DNA from: Lachnospiraceae bacterium
GTDB lineage: Bacteria; Bacillota; Clostridia; Lachnospirales; Lachnospiraceae
DNA length: 8,081 nucleotides
Direction: 5' to 3'
Assembly (NCBI GenBank): GCA_900770325.1
Contig: CAAGKE010000015.1
Coordinates: 1 to 8,081, forward strand
The translations under genes were made by a program, and so were the position numbers. Below, piece after piece: positions 1 through 5,646 of this stretch (its first letter is position 1; every line of letters begins with the position of its first letter). The notes under the pieces are model-generated. The model had not been told where the DNA came from and ran no database searches. It saw only the letters and a list, made by a program, of their open reading frames with translations.

Positions 1-2
1 AT

Positions 3-107
<105 letters not shown>

Positions 108-166
108 ATTTGTCAAACCTTTTGTGAAATATCGTTATATTGGGGGCAAAAGATGCCACTTTGGTA

Positions 167-212
167 AATAAAGCAGAAAACTACAAATCCAAACCACAGT
201 TTCTGCTTTATT
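167..212 (-). terminator. Hairpin closing the precursor-peptide unit
   Basis: A perfect 13-base inverted repeat, AATAAAGCAGAAA (167-179) against TTTCTGCTTTATT (200-212), with a 20-base loop. The outer stem is A/T-rich, giving a T-rich tail on the minus strand, but no long separate U-tract follows. The stop codon of the last precursor peptide (208-210) lies inside the stem, as expected for a terminator packed tightly behind a gene. Confidence 0.6.
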
Positions 213-339
213 GTGAAGTACCATAGCCGCCACCAATAGTGGTTTCATGAACATAATCGCAATCACAACCGCTGGTCGTGATAACATCCTCTGCCTCAAA
301 CTCGATAATCTCCATCTCGGCCTTTACATACTTCTCCAT
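208..339 (-). CDS. RiPP precursor peptide 1 (43 aa, Cys/Gly/Tyr core)
   Basis: A 43-residue peptide. Residues 1-23 (MEKYVKAEMEIIEFEAEDVI then TTS) form an acidic leader nearly identical to that of the neighbouring peptide; the rest is GCDCDYVHETTIGGGYGTSQ. An AAAGGAGGTG Shine-Dalgarno (346-355) six bases before the ATG fixes the start. It lies downstream of a radical SAM/SPASM maturase and an HprK-like kinase, which is why I call it their substrate. The core has two cysteines in a CDC motif, a GGGYG stretch, and Ser42 next to the C-terminus. A thioether or other radical crosslink and a phosphate are possible modifications, but neither is shown by the sequence. No double-Gly cleavage motif stands at the leader end; the leader probably stops near Ser23. 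The leader type (EMEI.E.E.EDVI.TS) is the kind seen in small peptides of gut Clostridia. Confidence 0.85.
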   Translation of the reverse strand: MEKYVKAEMEIIEFEAEDVITTSGCDCDYVHETTIGGGYGTSQ

Positions 340-345
340 GTCGCA

Positions 346-355
346 CACCTCCTTT
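346..355 (-). promoter_or_regulatory. Shine-Dalgarno of precursor peptide 1
   Basis: AAAGGAGGTG, an almost complete match to the 16S anti-SD, six bases before the ATG at 337-339. It decides that this very short frame is a real gene. The same GGAGGTGTGCG block precedes precursor 2. Confidence 0.9.
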
Positions 356-409
356 CAGAATAAATCCTCTCTTATGAGACTGGCTTTCTCCCAAATCACA
401 TGATTAAAT

Positions 410-529
410 TTAATCTTCGCTTCCGCCATCACCAAGTCCTTCATCAACACCGCCAATTTCACTGGCTGTGATAACATCCTCCGTCTCAAACTCAATGATT
501 TCCATTTCAGCCGTTATATATTTCTCCAT
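410..529 (-). CDS. RiPP precursor peptide 2 (39 aa, acidic Gly-rich core, no Cys)
   Basis: A 39-residue peptide. Its first 23 residues match precursor 1 at 19 of 23 positions (MEKYITAEMEIIEFETEDVI then TAS), followed by a short core EIGGVDEGLGDGGSED that shares nothing obvious with that of precursor 1. Seven leader codons differ synonymously between the two genes, so the leader has been held at the protein level while the core diverged, the pattern of a recognition leader with a variable product. The start is set by GGAAGGAGGTG (from 536) six bases upstream. It lacks cysteine, so any chemistry shared by both peptides cannot be a Cys thioether; Ser37 near the C-terminus, Asp/Glu and Gly remain candidate sites. 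It is probably co-transcribed with precursor 1, since the 70-base gap has no terminator. Confidence 0.84.
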   Translation of the reverse strand: MEKYITAEMEIIEFETEDVITASEIGGVDEGLGDGGSED

Positions 530-563
530 TACGCACACCTCCTTCCGTCATAGAATATCTATT

Positions 564-592
564 GTGAAACAAGGTTTCACCTGCGTCACGCA
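564..592. repeat. Two adjacent short perfect palindromes upstream of the precursor genes
   Basis: GTGAAAC-AAG-GTTTCAC (564-580) is followed after one base by TGCGT-C-ACGCA (582-592). They lie 35-63 bases upstream of the precursor 2 start codon, just outside its ribosome site. The position suits an operator or an RNA hairpin controlling the peptide genes. I see no good promoter there (only GTGAAA-17-TATTCT, 4/6 and 4/6), so their role is open. Confidence 0.5.
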
Positions 593-638
593 AGTAACCA
601 TTTACTATCTTGTTTTCGAAAGCCGGGCAGCACACTGT

Positions 639-702
639 TCAAGAACGCCTCTGGCGTTCTTGCCGCGGCGTGGTCGAATGCGAATCATTCTACCACTGAC
701 CA
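639..702. repeat. GC-rich hairpin pair in the maturase-precursor gap
   Basis: Two strong inverted repeats stand side by side. CAAGAACGCC-TCT-GGCGTTCTTG (639-661) is perfect with ten-base arms. It is followed by GTGGTCGAATG...CATTC...GACCAC (about 670-702), a nested hairpin. No frame through the region looks coding on either strand. Together with the 728-823 palindrome this gives about 185 bases of dense secondary structure, more GC-rich than the flanking precursor genes. It could be a structured RNA or a palindromic mobile-element remnant. Confidence 0.6.
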
Positions 703-727
703 CGTCTGCAATCCGCCGGAGACCGGG

Positions 728-823
728 CATTTCAGAAGGGGATTGTCACCCGCTACTGAAACTATTTTGTTTCCCACCGCTTAGCGCTCTGCGCGCTTGA
801 AGCGGGGGACTCCTTCTGAAATG
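728..823. repeat. 96-base imperfect palindrome directly behind the maturase gene
   Basis: CATTTCAGAAGG (728-739) and CCTTCTGAAATG (812-823) are perfect 12-base outer arms; CCCGCT (749-754) and AGCGGG (801-806) extend them. An inner hairpin CCGCTTAGCGC (777-787) pairs with GCGCT.TG.AAGCGG (793-805). The element begins ten bases past the maturase stop. The CCCCCGCTTC...GCGGTGGG form on the minus strand is reminiscent of the subterminal hairpins at right ends of IS200/IS605-type TnpB elements, but no tnpA or tnpB frame is present, so a solo end or MITE is only a guess. Functionally it could attenuate read-through from the enzyme genes into the precursors. Confidence 0.6.
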
Positions 824-833
824 TGGAATGGGT

Positions 834-2192
834 TCAGCAGATATCCTGCTGTTCCTCCTCGTCCGTCTCTTCTTTCCTGAGCCATGCAGCGTAGGTCTTT
901 TCCATACCGTCCAGGGTATCCTGCCGTACTTTTTCCTGCATTTCCGGAAAGCAATCCCGCTGTTCCTCACATTTTTTCAAACGGATGCACTCCGGGTAGA
1001 AAAAGCAGCTTCCGCAAGCCTCAACAGATGCCCATTCTTCCCGGAAGCTCTGTATCACCTGGGCATCCAGCCCTTCCCGGTCGATGTGGCCCACAAAATT
1101 GTCCTCGGTGTAATGCTCACACAGACCCAGCTCACCGTTCGGCAGAATGGTTAATGCCTTACCGCTGTCTGCCATGCAGTGATTGACCGGAATGTCCTTA
1201 CGCAGGCTGACTTTGGACCACAGACCATAGTCCGTCAGCTTTTCCCGCAGATGCTGCTGCTTCTGGTATAGCTTGTGGCGTTCTTCCTCTTCGCGAATAT
1301 GCTCCTTGCTTCCCCAAAACTCAAACAGCACATGACTGTAAGCAGTCAGCTTCTCTTTTCCGGCAAAGCGCTCATGCAGTTCCTCCGCCAGCACAAACAG
1401 GTCTTCCGCATTGTGGTTGTCCATATTCATACGGACATGGACGCGAACCCCCGCGTCCAGCAAATACCCGATGTTGGCCATCACCACCTGATAGGGGCTG
1501 GGGCCGTCCTTGTAGATGAACGCCTTGCAGCGGTTGAATACCTCCTCCGTGCCGTCCAATGTGATCTGTACCCAGGTCAGCTTCCAGAGGTTCACCGCCT
1601 GACGCACGGTTTCCCGGTCAAACAGATATCCGTTGGAAATGATGTTGGAGCGGTACTCGATGCCCCGATCTGCAAGATCATTGCAAATAATGTCAATAAC
1701 CTTTTTATTGAACAAAGGCTCCCCGCCGAACCAGCCCAGCTTGACCGGCTTGCCGCCGCAATGGCTGGCAATGTATGCCGCAGATTTGTGGGCAGTCTCT
1801 TCGCTCATCGGGATGCGGGAACGGCCCATTTCATAGCAATAGAAGCAGCGGGCGTTGCAATCCGTGGTGGTAAAAATGGTGTAGTTAGTGACGTGCTCCG
1901 GCTTCTTCTGCACGGTTTTGCGGACAAAGCGCACCTGATCGGCGTATTTCCGGTCATCCATGCCCTCCGGCACCCGAAACCACTTTACCCGAAGCGCCGG
2001 CAGGCTGTCCGGTGCGGCATATTCCTCCGGCGTGAGCAGCAGCATTTCCCGGGTCAGCACATGGAAGACCAGCACCCCGCCTTCCACACTTCGTGTGAGC
2101 ACGTAAGTCATCCACCGATAAGTGGAATCTGATGTTTTCGGCTTTCCCAGTATTTTTAATGTATTACCGGATGGCGGTAAAATTGTTTTCAT
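834..2192 (-). CDS. Radical SAM/SPASM peptide maturase
   Basis: A 452-residue cytoplasmic iron-sulfur enzyme expected to modify the small precursor peptides encoded downstream. The radical SAM motif CNARCFYC (Cys112, 116, 119) binds the SAM cluster, and GWFGGEPL (153-160) is the usual GGE motif. The C-terminal SPASM domain has cysteines for auxiliary clusters at 339, 358, 393, 396, 402, 408 and 414. Residues 25-95 (a VLTREMLLLTPEEY stretch) look like the degenerate leader-binding (RRE/PqqD-like) region common in SPASM maturases; this assignment is by eye. The ATG at 2190-2192 is preferred over a GTG nine bases earlier because GAGG lies at proper distance before it. It follows the kinase gene by 14 bases, so the two are one operon. 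Precise chemistry (thioether, C-C or C-O crosslink, epimerisation) cannot be read from the sequence. By eye the gene is richer in GC than the kinase gene. Confidence 0.92.
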   Translation of the reverse strand: MKTILPPSGNTLKILGKPKTSDSTYRWMTYVLTRSVEGGVLVFHVLTREMLLLTPEEYAAPDSLPALRVKWFRVPEGMDDRKYADQVRFVRKTVQKKPEHVTNYTIFTTTDCNARCFYCYEMGRSRIPMSEETAHKSAAYIASHCGGKPVKLGWFGGEPLFNKKVIDIICNDLADRGIEYRSNIISNGYLFDRETVRQAVNLWKLTWVQITLDGTEEVFNRCKAFIYKDGPSPYQVVMANIGYLLDAGVRVHVRMNMDNHNAEDLFVLAEELHERFAGKEKLTAYSHVLFEFWGSKEHIREEEERHKLYQKQQHLREKLTDYGLWSKVSLRKDIPVNHCMADSGKALTILPNGELGLCEHYTEDNFVGHIDREGLDAQVIQSFREEWASVEACGSCFFYPECIRLKKCEEQRDCFPEMQEKVRQDTLDGMEKTYAAWLRKEETDEEEQQDIC

Positions 2193-2206
2193 GTCTTTCA
2201 CCTCAT

Positions 2207-2962
2207 TTACTTATTCATTCCTGCATAGGAAATCCGGGCAGCTTCCGGTTCCATATTGCAGTTCAATCGGTACAATTTCACAGAGTCTCCCAGCTTATCC
2301 ACCAGTGAAAGTGTCTTCATAAGCGCCGTTGGATCTGAAGGGCGATAGCTTTGCTGACAAAGTATGGGCAGTACTTCTCTTTTATCGATGCCTGTTATTT
2401 CATTTATTTCACTTCTGTTCAGAATGCAGATCGCTTTCAGCGGGACCCCGGTATTGCTGCTTAAGTGATGTTTCCCATCCCAGGGTGTTCCATAAGCCAG
2501 GACTCCGTGATCCGTTATCTGTATCAAAGGTTTGTCATCATTGATCATCACTGCCCTCTCTCCGAACAGTTCCCTCCACAATCTTGCATGCGTGCTTTTT
2601 CCTGTCCCACTTTTGGCAGTAAACAGATATCCTATCCCATCCACAGCAATCACCGAACCATGGAACAAAAAGATATCGTAATCCAACATCTTTGTGGCAA
2701 TTTTCCGATATATCGCAAGCGTTTCCAGATACTCATCTGCATATTCTCTTTCCCTGATACCCTCGATCCGACTCCCCTCAGCAGACTTTTTTTTCTCGAA
2801 ATCAATCTCCTGCATTTGAGTTTCTACAACAAAATCCGGGAGCTGACCTTCTGTTATATATCCCTTACAGTATTCCTTTATGTAGGAATACAAAGAATGG
2901 ATTTCTATTATTTTTCCTGCAAGAGCAATCTGAAAACATTCTGTTATTTGATTGTTGATCAT
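2207..2962 (-). CDS. HPr kinase-like P-loop protein, probable RiPP-tailoring kinase
   Basis: A 251-residue protein. Its C-terminal two thirds match the HprK/PEPCK-like kinase fold: FHGSVIAVDGIGYLF (100-114), a Walker A loop AKSGTGKST (116-124), an NDDKP acidic motif (141-145) and YGTPWDGKHH (158-167). The N-terminal ~95 residues resemble the variable leader part of such proteins. True HPr kinases are larger, act on Ser46 of HPr and carry a distinct signature; this one is shorter and sits 14 bases upstream of a radical SAM peptide maturase. HprK-like proteins in lasso-peptide clusters phosphorylate a C-terminal serine of the peptide. By analogy I infer phosphorylation of a Ser/Thr in the precursor cores, both of which end with a near-terminal Ser. 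It is the first gene after the promoter at 3087-3115. GGGAG lies rather far (14 bases) from the ATG, so initiation may be modest. Confidence 0.85.
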   Translation of the reverse strand: MINNQITECFQIALAGKIIEIHSLYSYIKEYCKGYITEGQLPDFVVETQMQEIDFEKKKSAEGSRIEGIREREYADEYLETLAIYRKIATKMLDYDIFLFHGSVIAVDGIGYLFTAKSGTGKSTHARLWRELFGERAVMINDDKPLIQITDHGVLAYGTPWDGKHHLSSNTGVPLKAICILNRSEINEITGIDKREVLPILCQQSYRPSDPTALMKTLSLVDKLGDSVKLYRLNCNMEPEAARISYAGMNK

Positions 2963-3086
2963 ATAATTTTCAAAATCTCCCTTGAATATCGTTTCTTTCT
3001 ATTTACACAACCATTTTATCGGACCTGTTCTGTTAGAATCAATCTAGCAGGACACATTTCCAAATAATACTCTCTTTAATTTTAAT

Positions 3087-3115
3087 ATTATAAATCTATT
3101 ACTGCAATTTTTCAA
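3087..3115 (-). promoter_or_regulatory. Promoter of the kinase-maturase operon
   Basis: TTGAAA (3110-3115), a 17-base spacer and a perfect TATAAT (3087-3092) on the minus strand form a near-consensus sigma-A promoter. Transcription should start near 3080, leaving a leader of about 118 bases before the kinase ATG. That leader has a weak inverted repeat (CCTG.TAGA...TCTA...CAGG, roughly 3005-3035) but no riboswitch I recognise. Confidence 0.78.
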
Positions 3116-3120
3116 CACAA

Positions 3121-3436
3121 TACCGTCAAAACATCATCTATTTCTACGAATTAACACAATTTATCCGACAAAACGACATTTCAACCGGACTTCTCGAGAG
3201 ATTTTCATTCCAAAATCGAATCAGCACTCACCACTTCTCAACTTTACTGTCCTTTCCTCTGGTTCTTTCCAAACTTTCAGCCATATGTAAACTCTCCCTT
3301 TATTTTACTCTTTTATCCTTATCTCACAGCATCCATTCCACACATAACCGACTTGAACAAATATATACAATAAACACCCAACTGTTCCACTTTATATTTC
3401 CATTTGTCTGGTGATGTTCATCAACCGCTAAAGATA
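3121..3436. other. AT-rich intergenic spacer without a gene
   Basis: Between the operon promoter and the 3' end of the group II intron I find no coding region that stands up. The only initiation-like site is AAGGGAGAG before an ATG near 3285 on the minus strand, which opens just 18 codons. The stretch next to the intron is the 3' exon, that is, sequence that originally lay right behind the tRNA-Leu terminator before the intron inserted. Confidence 0.6.
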
Positions 3437-3439
3437 ATC

Positions 3440-3467
3440 GGATGGGCGGGTAATCAGCCCGCCCTCC
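3440..3467 (-). ncRNA. Group II intron domain VI with branch-point A
   Basis: GGA-GGGCGGG pairs with CCCGCCC-A-TCC. The single unpaired A at 3443 on the 3' arm is the expected branch-point adenosine, whose 2'-OH starts splicing. The loop is CTGATTA. Confidence 0.85.
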
Positions 3468-3469
3468 AC

Positions 3470-3501
3470 ACCACCGTGCGTACCGTTCGGTACACGGCGG
3501 T
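3470..3501 (-). ncRNA. Group II intron domain V (catalytic hairpin)
   Basis: ACCGCCGTG pairs with CACGGTGGT (one G-U), then a two-base CG bulge and a capped upper stem TACC-GAAC-GGTA. The CGC-type catalytic triad in the lower stem is the group IIC form. The hairpin starts on the base after the maturase stop codon. Confidence 0.9.
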
Positions 3502-4914
3502 TCACAAGTTTTCACATACTTTCAGATACTGGTCATACATGGATGGATATCCGAGTTTATCCAGTATTTTCTTTGTCAGGGCTACGCTGAGCATCTGCGA
3601 TGCTCTCCACGTTCCTTTTCTACAATTAGCAAGCCAATGCACTTGCCATTCCTCGAGGTGTAATGCCCTTAAGTTCTTATACCGTGTCCGCACTCGTTTC
3701 CACTGTTTCCAGTAGACTGCACGAATTCTATGGCGTAGCCATTTGTCCGTACGTTTCATCAGCGACTTCATATCTGCATAACGGAAGTAGTTCAGCCATC
3801 CTGCGACGTAATCCCGAAGTCTCTTTTCCCTCTCTGGATTACTCCATCTGTTGCCTCGACAAGTCAGTTCCCTGAGTTTGTTTTTCATTTTGGCCTCCGA
3901 TTTCGGGTGAAGCCTCAGTCTACATTTTCCTTTGTATCGATAAAAGCCGTATCCGAGATATTTCACCTTGCTGATGTGTGCGACCTTTGTTTTCTGAAGA
4001 TTGACTTTCAGGAAAAGTTTCTCCGTAATGTATGGCACGATATGCTTCAGCGTTCGCTCTGCGCTCTTCTTCGATTTACAGAAAATCATGCAGTCGTCGG
4101 CATAGCGCACAAACCTGTGTCCTCTTCGCTCCAGTTCCTTATCCAGCTCATTTAGCATGACATTTCCGAGTAATGGTGAAAGTGGGCCACCCTGCGGCAC
4201 GCCTTCCTCCGTTCTTTCGAACCTTCCATCCGCCATAACTCCCGCGTTCAGGTATTTGTGTATCAGCGATATTACTCTACCGTCTTTGATCGTCCGTGAC
4301 AGCACCTCTATGAGTTTGCTGTGGTTCACGGTATCAAAGTAGGATGCGAGATCCATGCTCACCACATATACATAGCCCTCATCCACAAGCCTGAGACATG
4401 CTTTGAGAGCTTCCTGCGTTCCCCGTTTCGGGCGGAATCCGTAACTGTGCTCTGAGAACTGCTCCTCATACAGCGGTGTTAGTTCCTGTGCAATTGCCTG
4501 CTGTACCACACGGTCGACCACCGTTGGGATACCCAGTTTCCTTACTTTGCCTTTTTCCTCTTTAGGTATTTCTACCCTGCGGACTGGGTTGGGGTTGTAT
4601 TTCCCTTCCCGCAGCTGCTGGATGAGTTCAGACTGGTGTTCTTTCAGGTAGGGCAGAAGTCCATCCACCTGCATTCCATCAATTCCGCCTTTGCCTTTGT
4701 TCTTCTTCACCTGGAGATATGCCTTGTTTAGGTTATCTGTTCTGGTGATGAGTTCCAGCAGGCTGTCCGTCCAAAAGTCTGTGATGGTGTTGTCGTCCTC
4801 CGCAATCCGCCGATAGTCGAACACTCCTGTTTCTCTTCCCTGTTCCGCAGGTATTACACGCAGGTAGTCTTCCATATGAAGTTGTCTGTTCTTAAATCCA
4901 TCTTTGGTTGACAA
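3502..4914 (-). CDS. ltrA: Group II intron reverse transcriptase/maturase
   Basis: A 470-residue multifunctional protein that helps its own intron RNA splice and reverse-transcribes it during retrohoming. Reverse transcriptase blocks are all present: RKLGIPTVVDRVVQQAI (125-141), YGFRPKRGTQEAL (158-170), the catalytic Asp in VSMDLASYFDTV (Asp188), GVPQGGPLSPLL (238-249) and FVRYADD (Asp273, Asp274). The maturase/X domain follows (WLNYFRYADMKSL, 373-385). There is no HNH endonuclease domain, as in group IIC proteins such as that of Eubacterium rectale, which it resembles throughout. The TTG at 4912-4914 is taken as start because AAGGAGGTG lies nine bases upstream; the next ATG is 13 codons in, with no ribosome site. 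I see no frameshift or lost catalytic residue. Confidence 0.95.
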   Translation of the reverse strand: MSTKDGFKNRQLHMEDYLRVIPAEQGRETGVFDYRRIAEDDNTITDFWTDSLLELITRTDNLNKAYLQVKKNKGKGGIDGMQVDGLLPYLKEHQSELIQQLREGKYNPNPVRRVEIPKEEKGKVRKLGIPTVVDRVVQQAIAQELTPLYEEQFSEHSYGFRPKRGTQEALKACLRLVDEGYVYVVSMDLASYFDTVNHSKLIEVLSRTIKDGRVISLIHKYLNAGVMADGRFERTEEGVPQGGPLSPLLGNVMLNELDKELERRGHRFVRYADDCMIFCKSKKSAERTLKHIVPYITEKLFLKVNLQKTKVAHISKVKYLGYGFYRYKGKCRLRLHPKSEAKMKNKLRELTCRGNRWSNPEREKRLRDYVAGWLNYFRYADMKSLMKRTDKWLRHRIRAVYWKQWKRVRTRYKNLRALHLEEWQVHWLANCRKGTWRASQMLSVALTKKILDKLGYPSMYDQYLKVCENL

Positions 4915-5327
4915 GATTTGCTACACCTCCTTGTGTAGAGCCCTTTCCCAACCTCTTAAACTGTCGGGTATTGTAATATGGCTCCTGCTGACTTCTCACG
5001 ATAAACCTTTTTCGACCAGAAACTCGAATGTTATATCGTATTGTTTCCGTCCGTGAGATCTCCCCGGGTACTCACACGTTCTTTCCCGCTTATACCACGC
5101 CTCATTTACTATTTACGCTCCGTGCAGTTATTGGACTTTAGTCTGTGTTGCGACCTCATCCGCGTTTCATAGCCTAATGAGATTTCTGTTCGTCGGGTCA
5201 GCGTTTTGCCTTCAGCTTCCTTCAGACATCACCTCACGGTAACCCCCTTGCTGTTCGGCTATATCCTTCCCACTGCCGGGCGGATTCGGGATTTTCACCC
5301 GTTAGAACGTGCGCCCGCCGGGCGCAC
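4915..5327 (-). ncRNA. Group II intron 5' ribozyme part (domains I to IV)
   Basis: About 410 bases of structured non-coding RNA from the GTGCG splice site to the maturase start. The end of this part carries the AAGGAGGTG ribosome site for the maturase inside domain IV. No competing ORF is supported here. Confidence 0.88.
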
Positions 5328-5331
5328 AACG

Positions 5332-5362
5332 AAAAAAGAGCCCTGAAATTCAAGGCTCTTTT
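5332..5362 (-). terminator. Rho-independent terminator of tRNA-Leu
   Basis: GAGCCTTGA pairs with TCAGGGCTC (5338-5358, one G-U) with an ATT loop, flanked by AAAA and a T6 run on the minus strand. It ends the tRNA transcript about ten bases after the mature 3' end and supplies the stem-loop motif used by the group IIC intron as insertion site. Confidence 0.92.
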
Positions 5363-5372
5363 CAAAACTCAG

Positions 5373-5456
5373 TGCGGAAGATGGGACTTGAACCCACACG
5401 GCACGAATGCCACAAGATCCTTAGTCTTGCTCGTCTGCCAATTCCGACACTTCCGC
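5373..5456 (-). tRNA. tRNA-Leu (anticodon AAG)
   Basis: An 84-base tRNA with a seven-base acceptor stem GCGGAAG/CTTCCGC, discriminator A, D-arm with GG (TCGGAATTGGCAGAC), anticodon stem CAAGA/TCTTG around the loop CTAAGGA, a long variable arm (TGGCATTCGTGCCGT) typical of class II tRNAs, and T-arm with GGTTCAAGTCC. Anticodon AAG (A34 probably edited to inosine) reads CUN leucine codons. The 3' CCA is not encoded. It stands alone, with its own promoter and terminator. Confidence 0.96.
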
Positions 5457-5467
5457 GAACAAATGCT

Positions 5468-5496
5468 ATTATATCAAAGGATGTTATATACGTCAA
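5468..5496 (-). promoter_or_regulatory. Promoter of tRNA-Leu
   Basis: TTGACG (5491-5496), 17-base spacer, perfect TATAAT (5468-5473) on the minus strand. Transcription should start near 5461, a few bases before the mature 5' end of the tRNA. Confidence 0.85.
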
Positions 5497-5548
5497 GAAC
5501 TTTTTTATAATTTCTTTCTGGCAATACCACATTATTAAATGCGTTATA

Positions 5549-5577
5549 TTGACAAATCGTCAGGTTCCACCTATACT
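5549..5577 (+). promoter_or_regulatory. Promoter of the SH3-domain protein gene
   Basis: A perfect TTGACA (5549-5554), 17-base spacer and TATACT (5572-5577), about 70 bases before the gene. It is back to back with the tRNA promoter, about 52 bases apart. Confidence 0.8.
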
Positions 5578-5646
5578 GAATCTATCAGAAACTGCCCGGA
5601 AAAGAAAGAAAATCGGACATTTTAAAAAGGAAGGAGATGCTTGTAT

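Larger units (their letters stand above)
3437..5327 (-). mobile_element. Complete group IIC intron
   Basis: The 5' end is GTGCGCCCGGC at 5327, with the usual domain I elements following (GGGTGAAAATCCCGAA, then GTCTGAAGGAAGC). An intron-encoded reverse transcriptase fills domain IV. Domain V (3470-3501) and domain VI (3440-3467) follow directly on its stop codon. The 5' and 3' sequences closely resemble, from memory, the Oceanobacillus iheyensis IIC ribozyme. It sits ten bases after the T-run of the tRNA-Leu terminator in the same orientation, the signature IIC target. Length is about 1.89 kb. The 3' boundary at 3437 is placed six bases past the branch A and could be off by three. Both ribozyme ends and the protein look intact, so it is likely active or recently so. 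Confidence 0.93.

Noticed and set aside
468..800. 110-codon plus-strand open frame across the precursor 2 start and palindromic block
   Set aside because: Its composition follows the palindromes, it has no ribosome site, and it runs antisense to a well-supported precursor gene.
639..823. Degenerate tnpB gene of an IS200/IS605 element
   Set aside because: I translated the region in likely frames and found no TnpB or TnpA residues; only the hairpin shapes are suggestive.
1275..2132. 285-codon plus-strand open frame opposite the radical SAM gene
   Set aside because: It is an antisense shadow: the minus strand has all rSAM and SPASM motifs, and this frame has no ribosome site or recognisable domain.
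2465..3067. 200-codon plus-strand open frame opposite the kinase gene
   Set aside because: Antisense to a gene with a clear Walker A motif and a near-consensus promoter; the frame has no family resemblance.
3230..3286. 18-codon minus-strand ORF (MAESLERTRG start) with an AAGGGAGAG site
   Set aside because: Very short with no visible promoter or neighbour logic; it cannot be told from chance.
3324..3515. 63-codon minus-strand frame over intron domains V and VI
   Set aside because: It lies over the ribozyme hairpins and the intron boundary, so the open frame is accidental.
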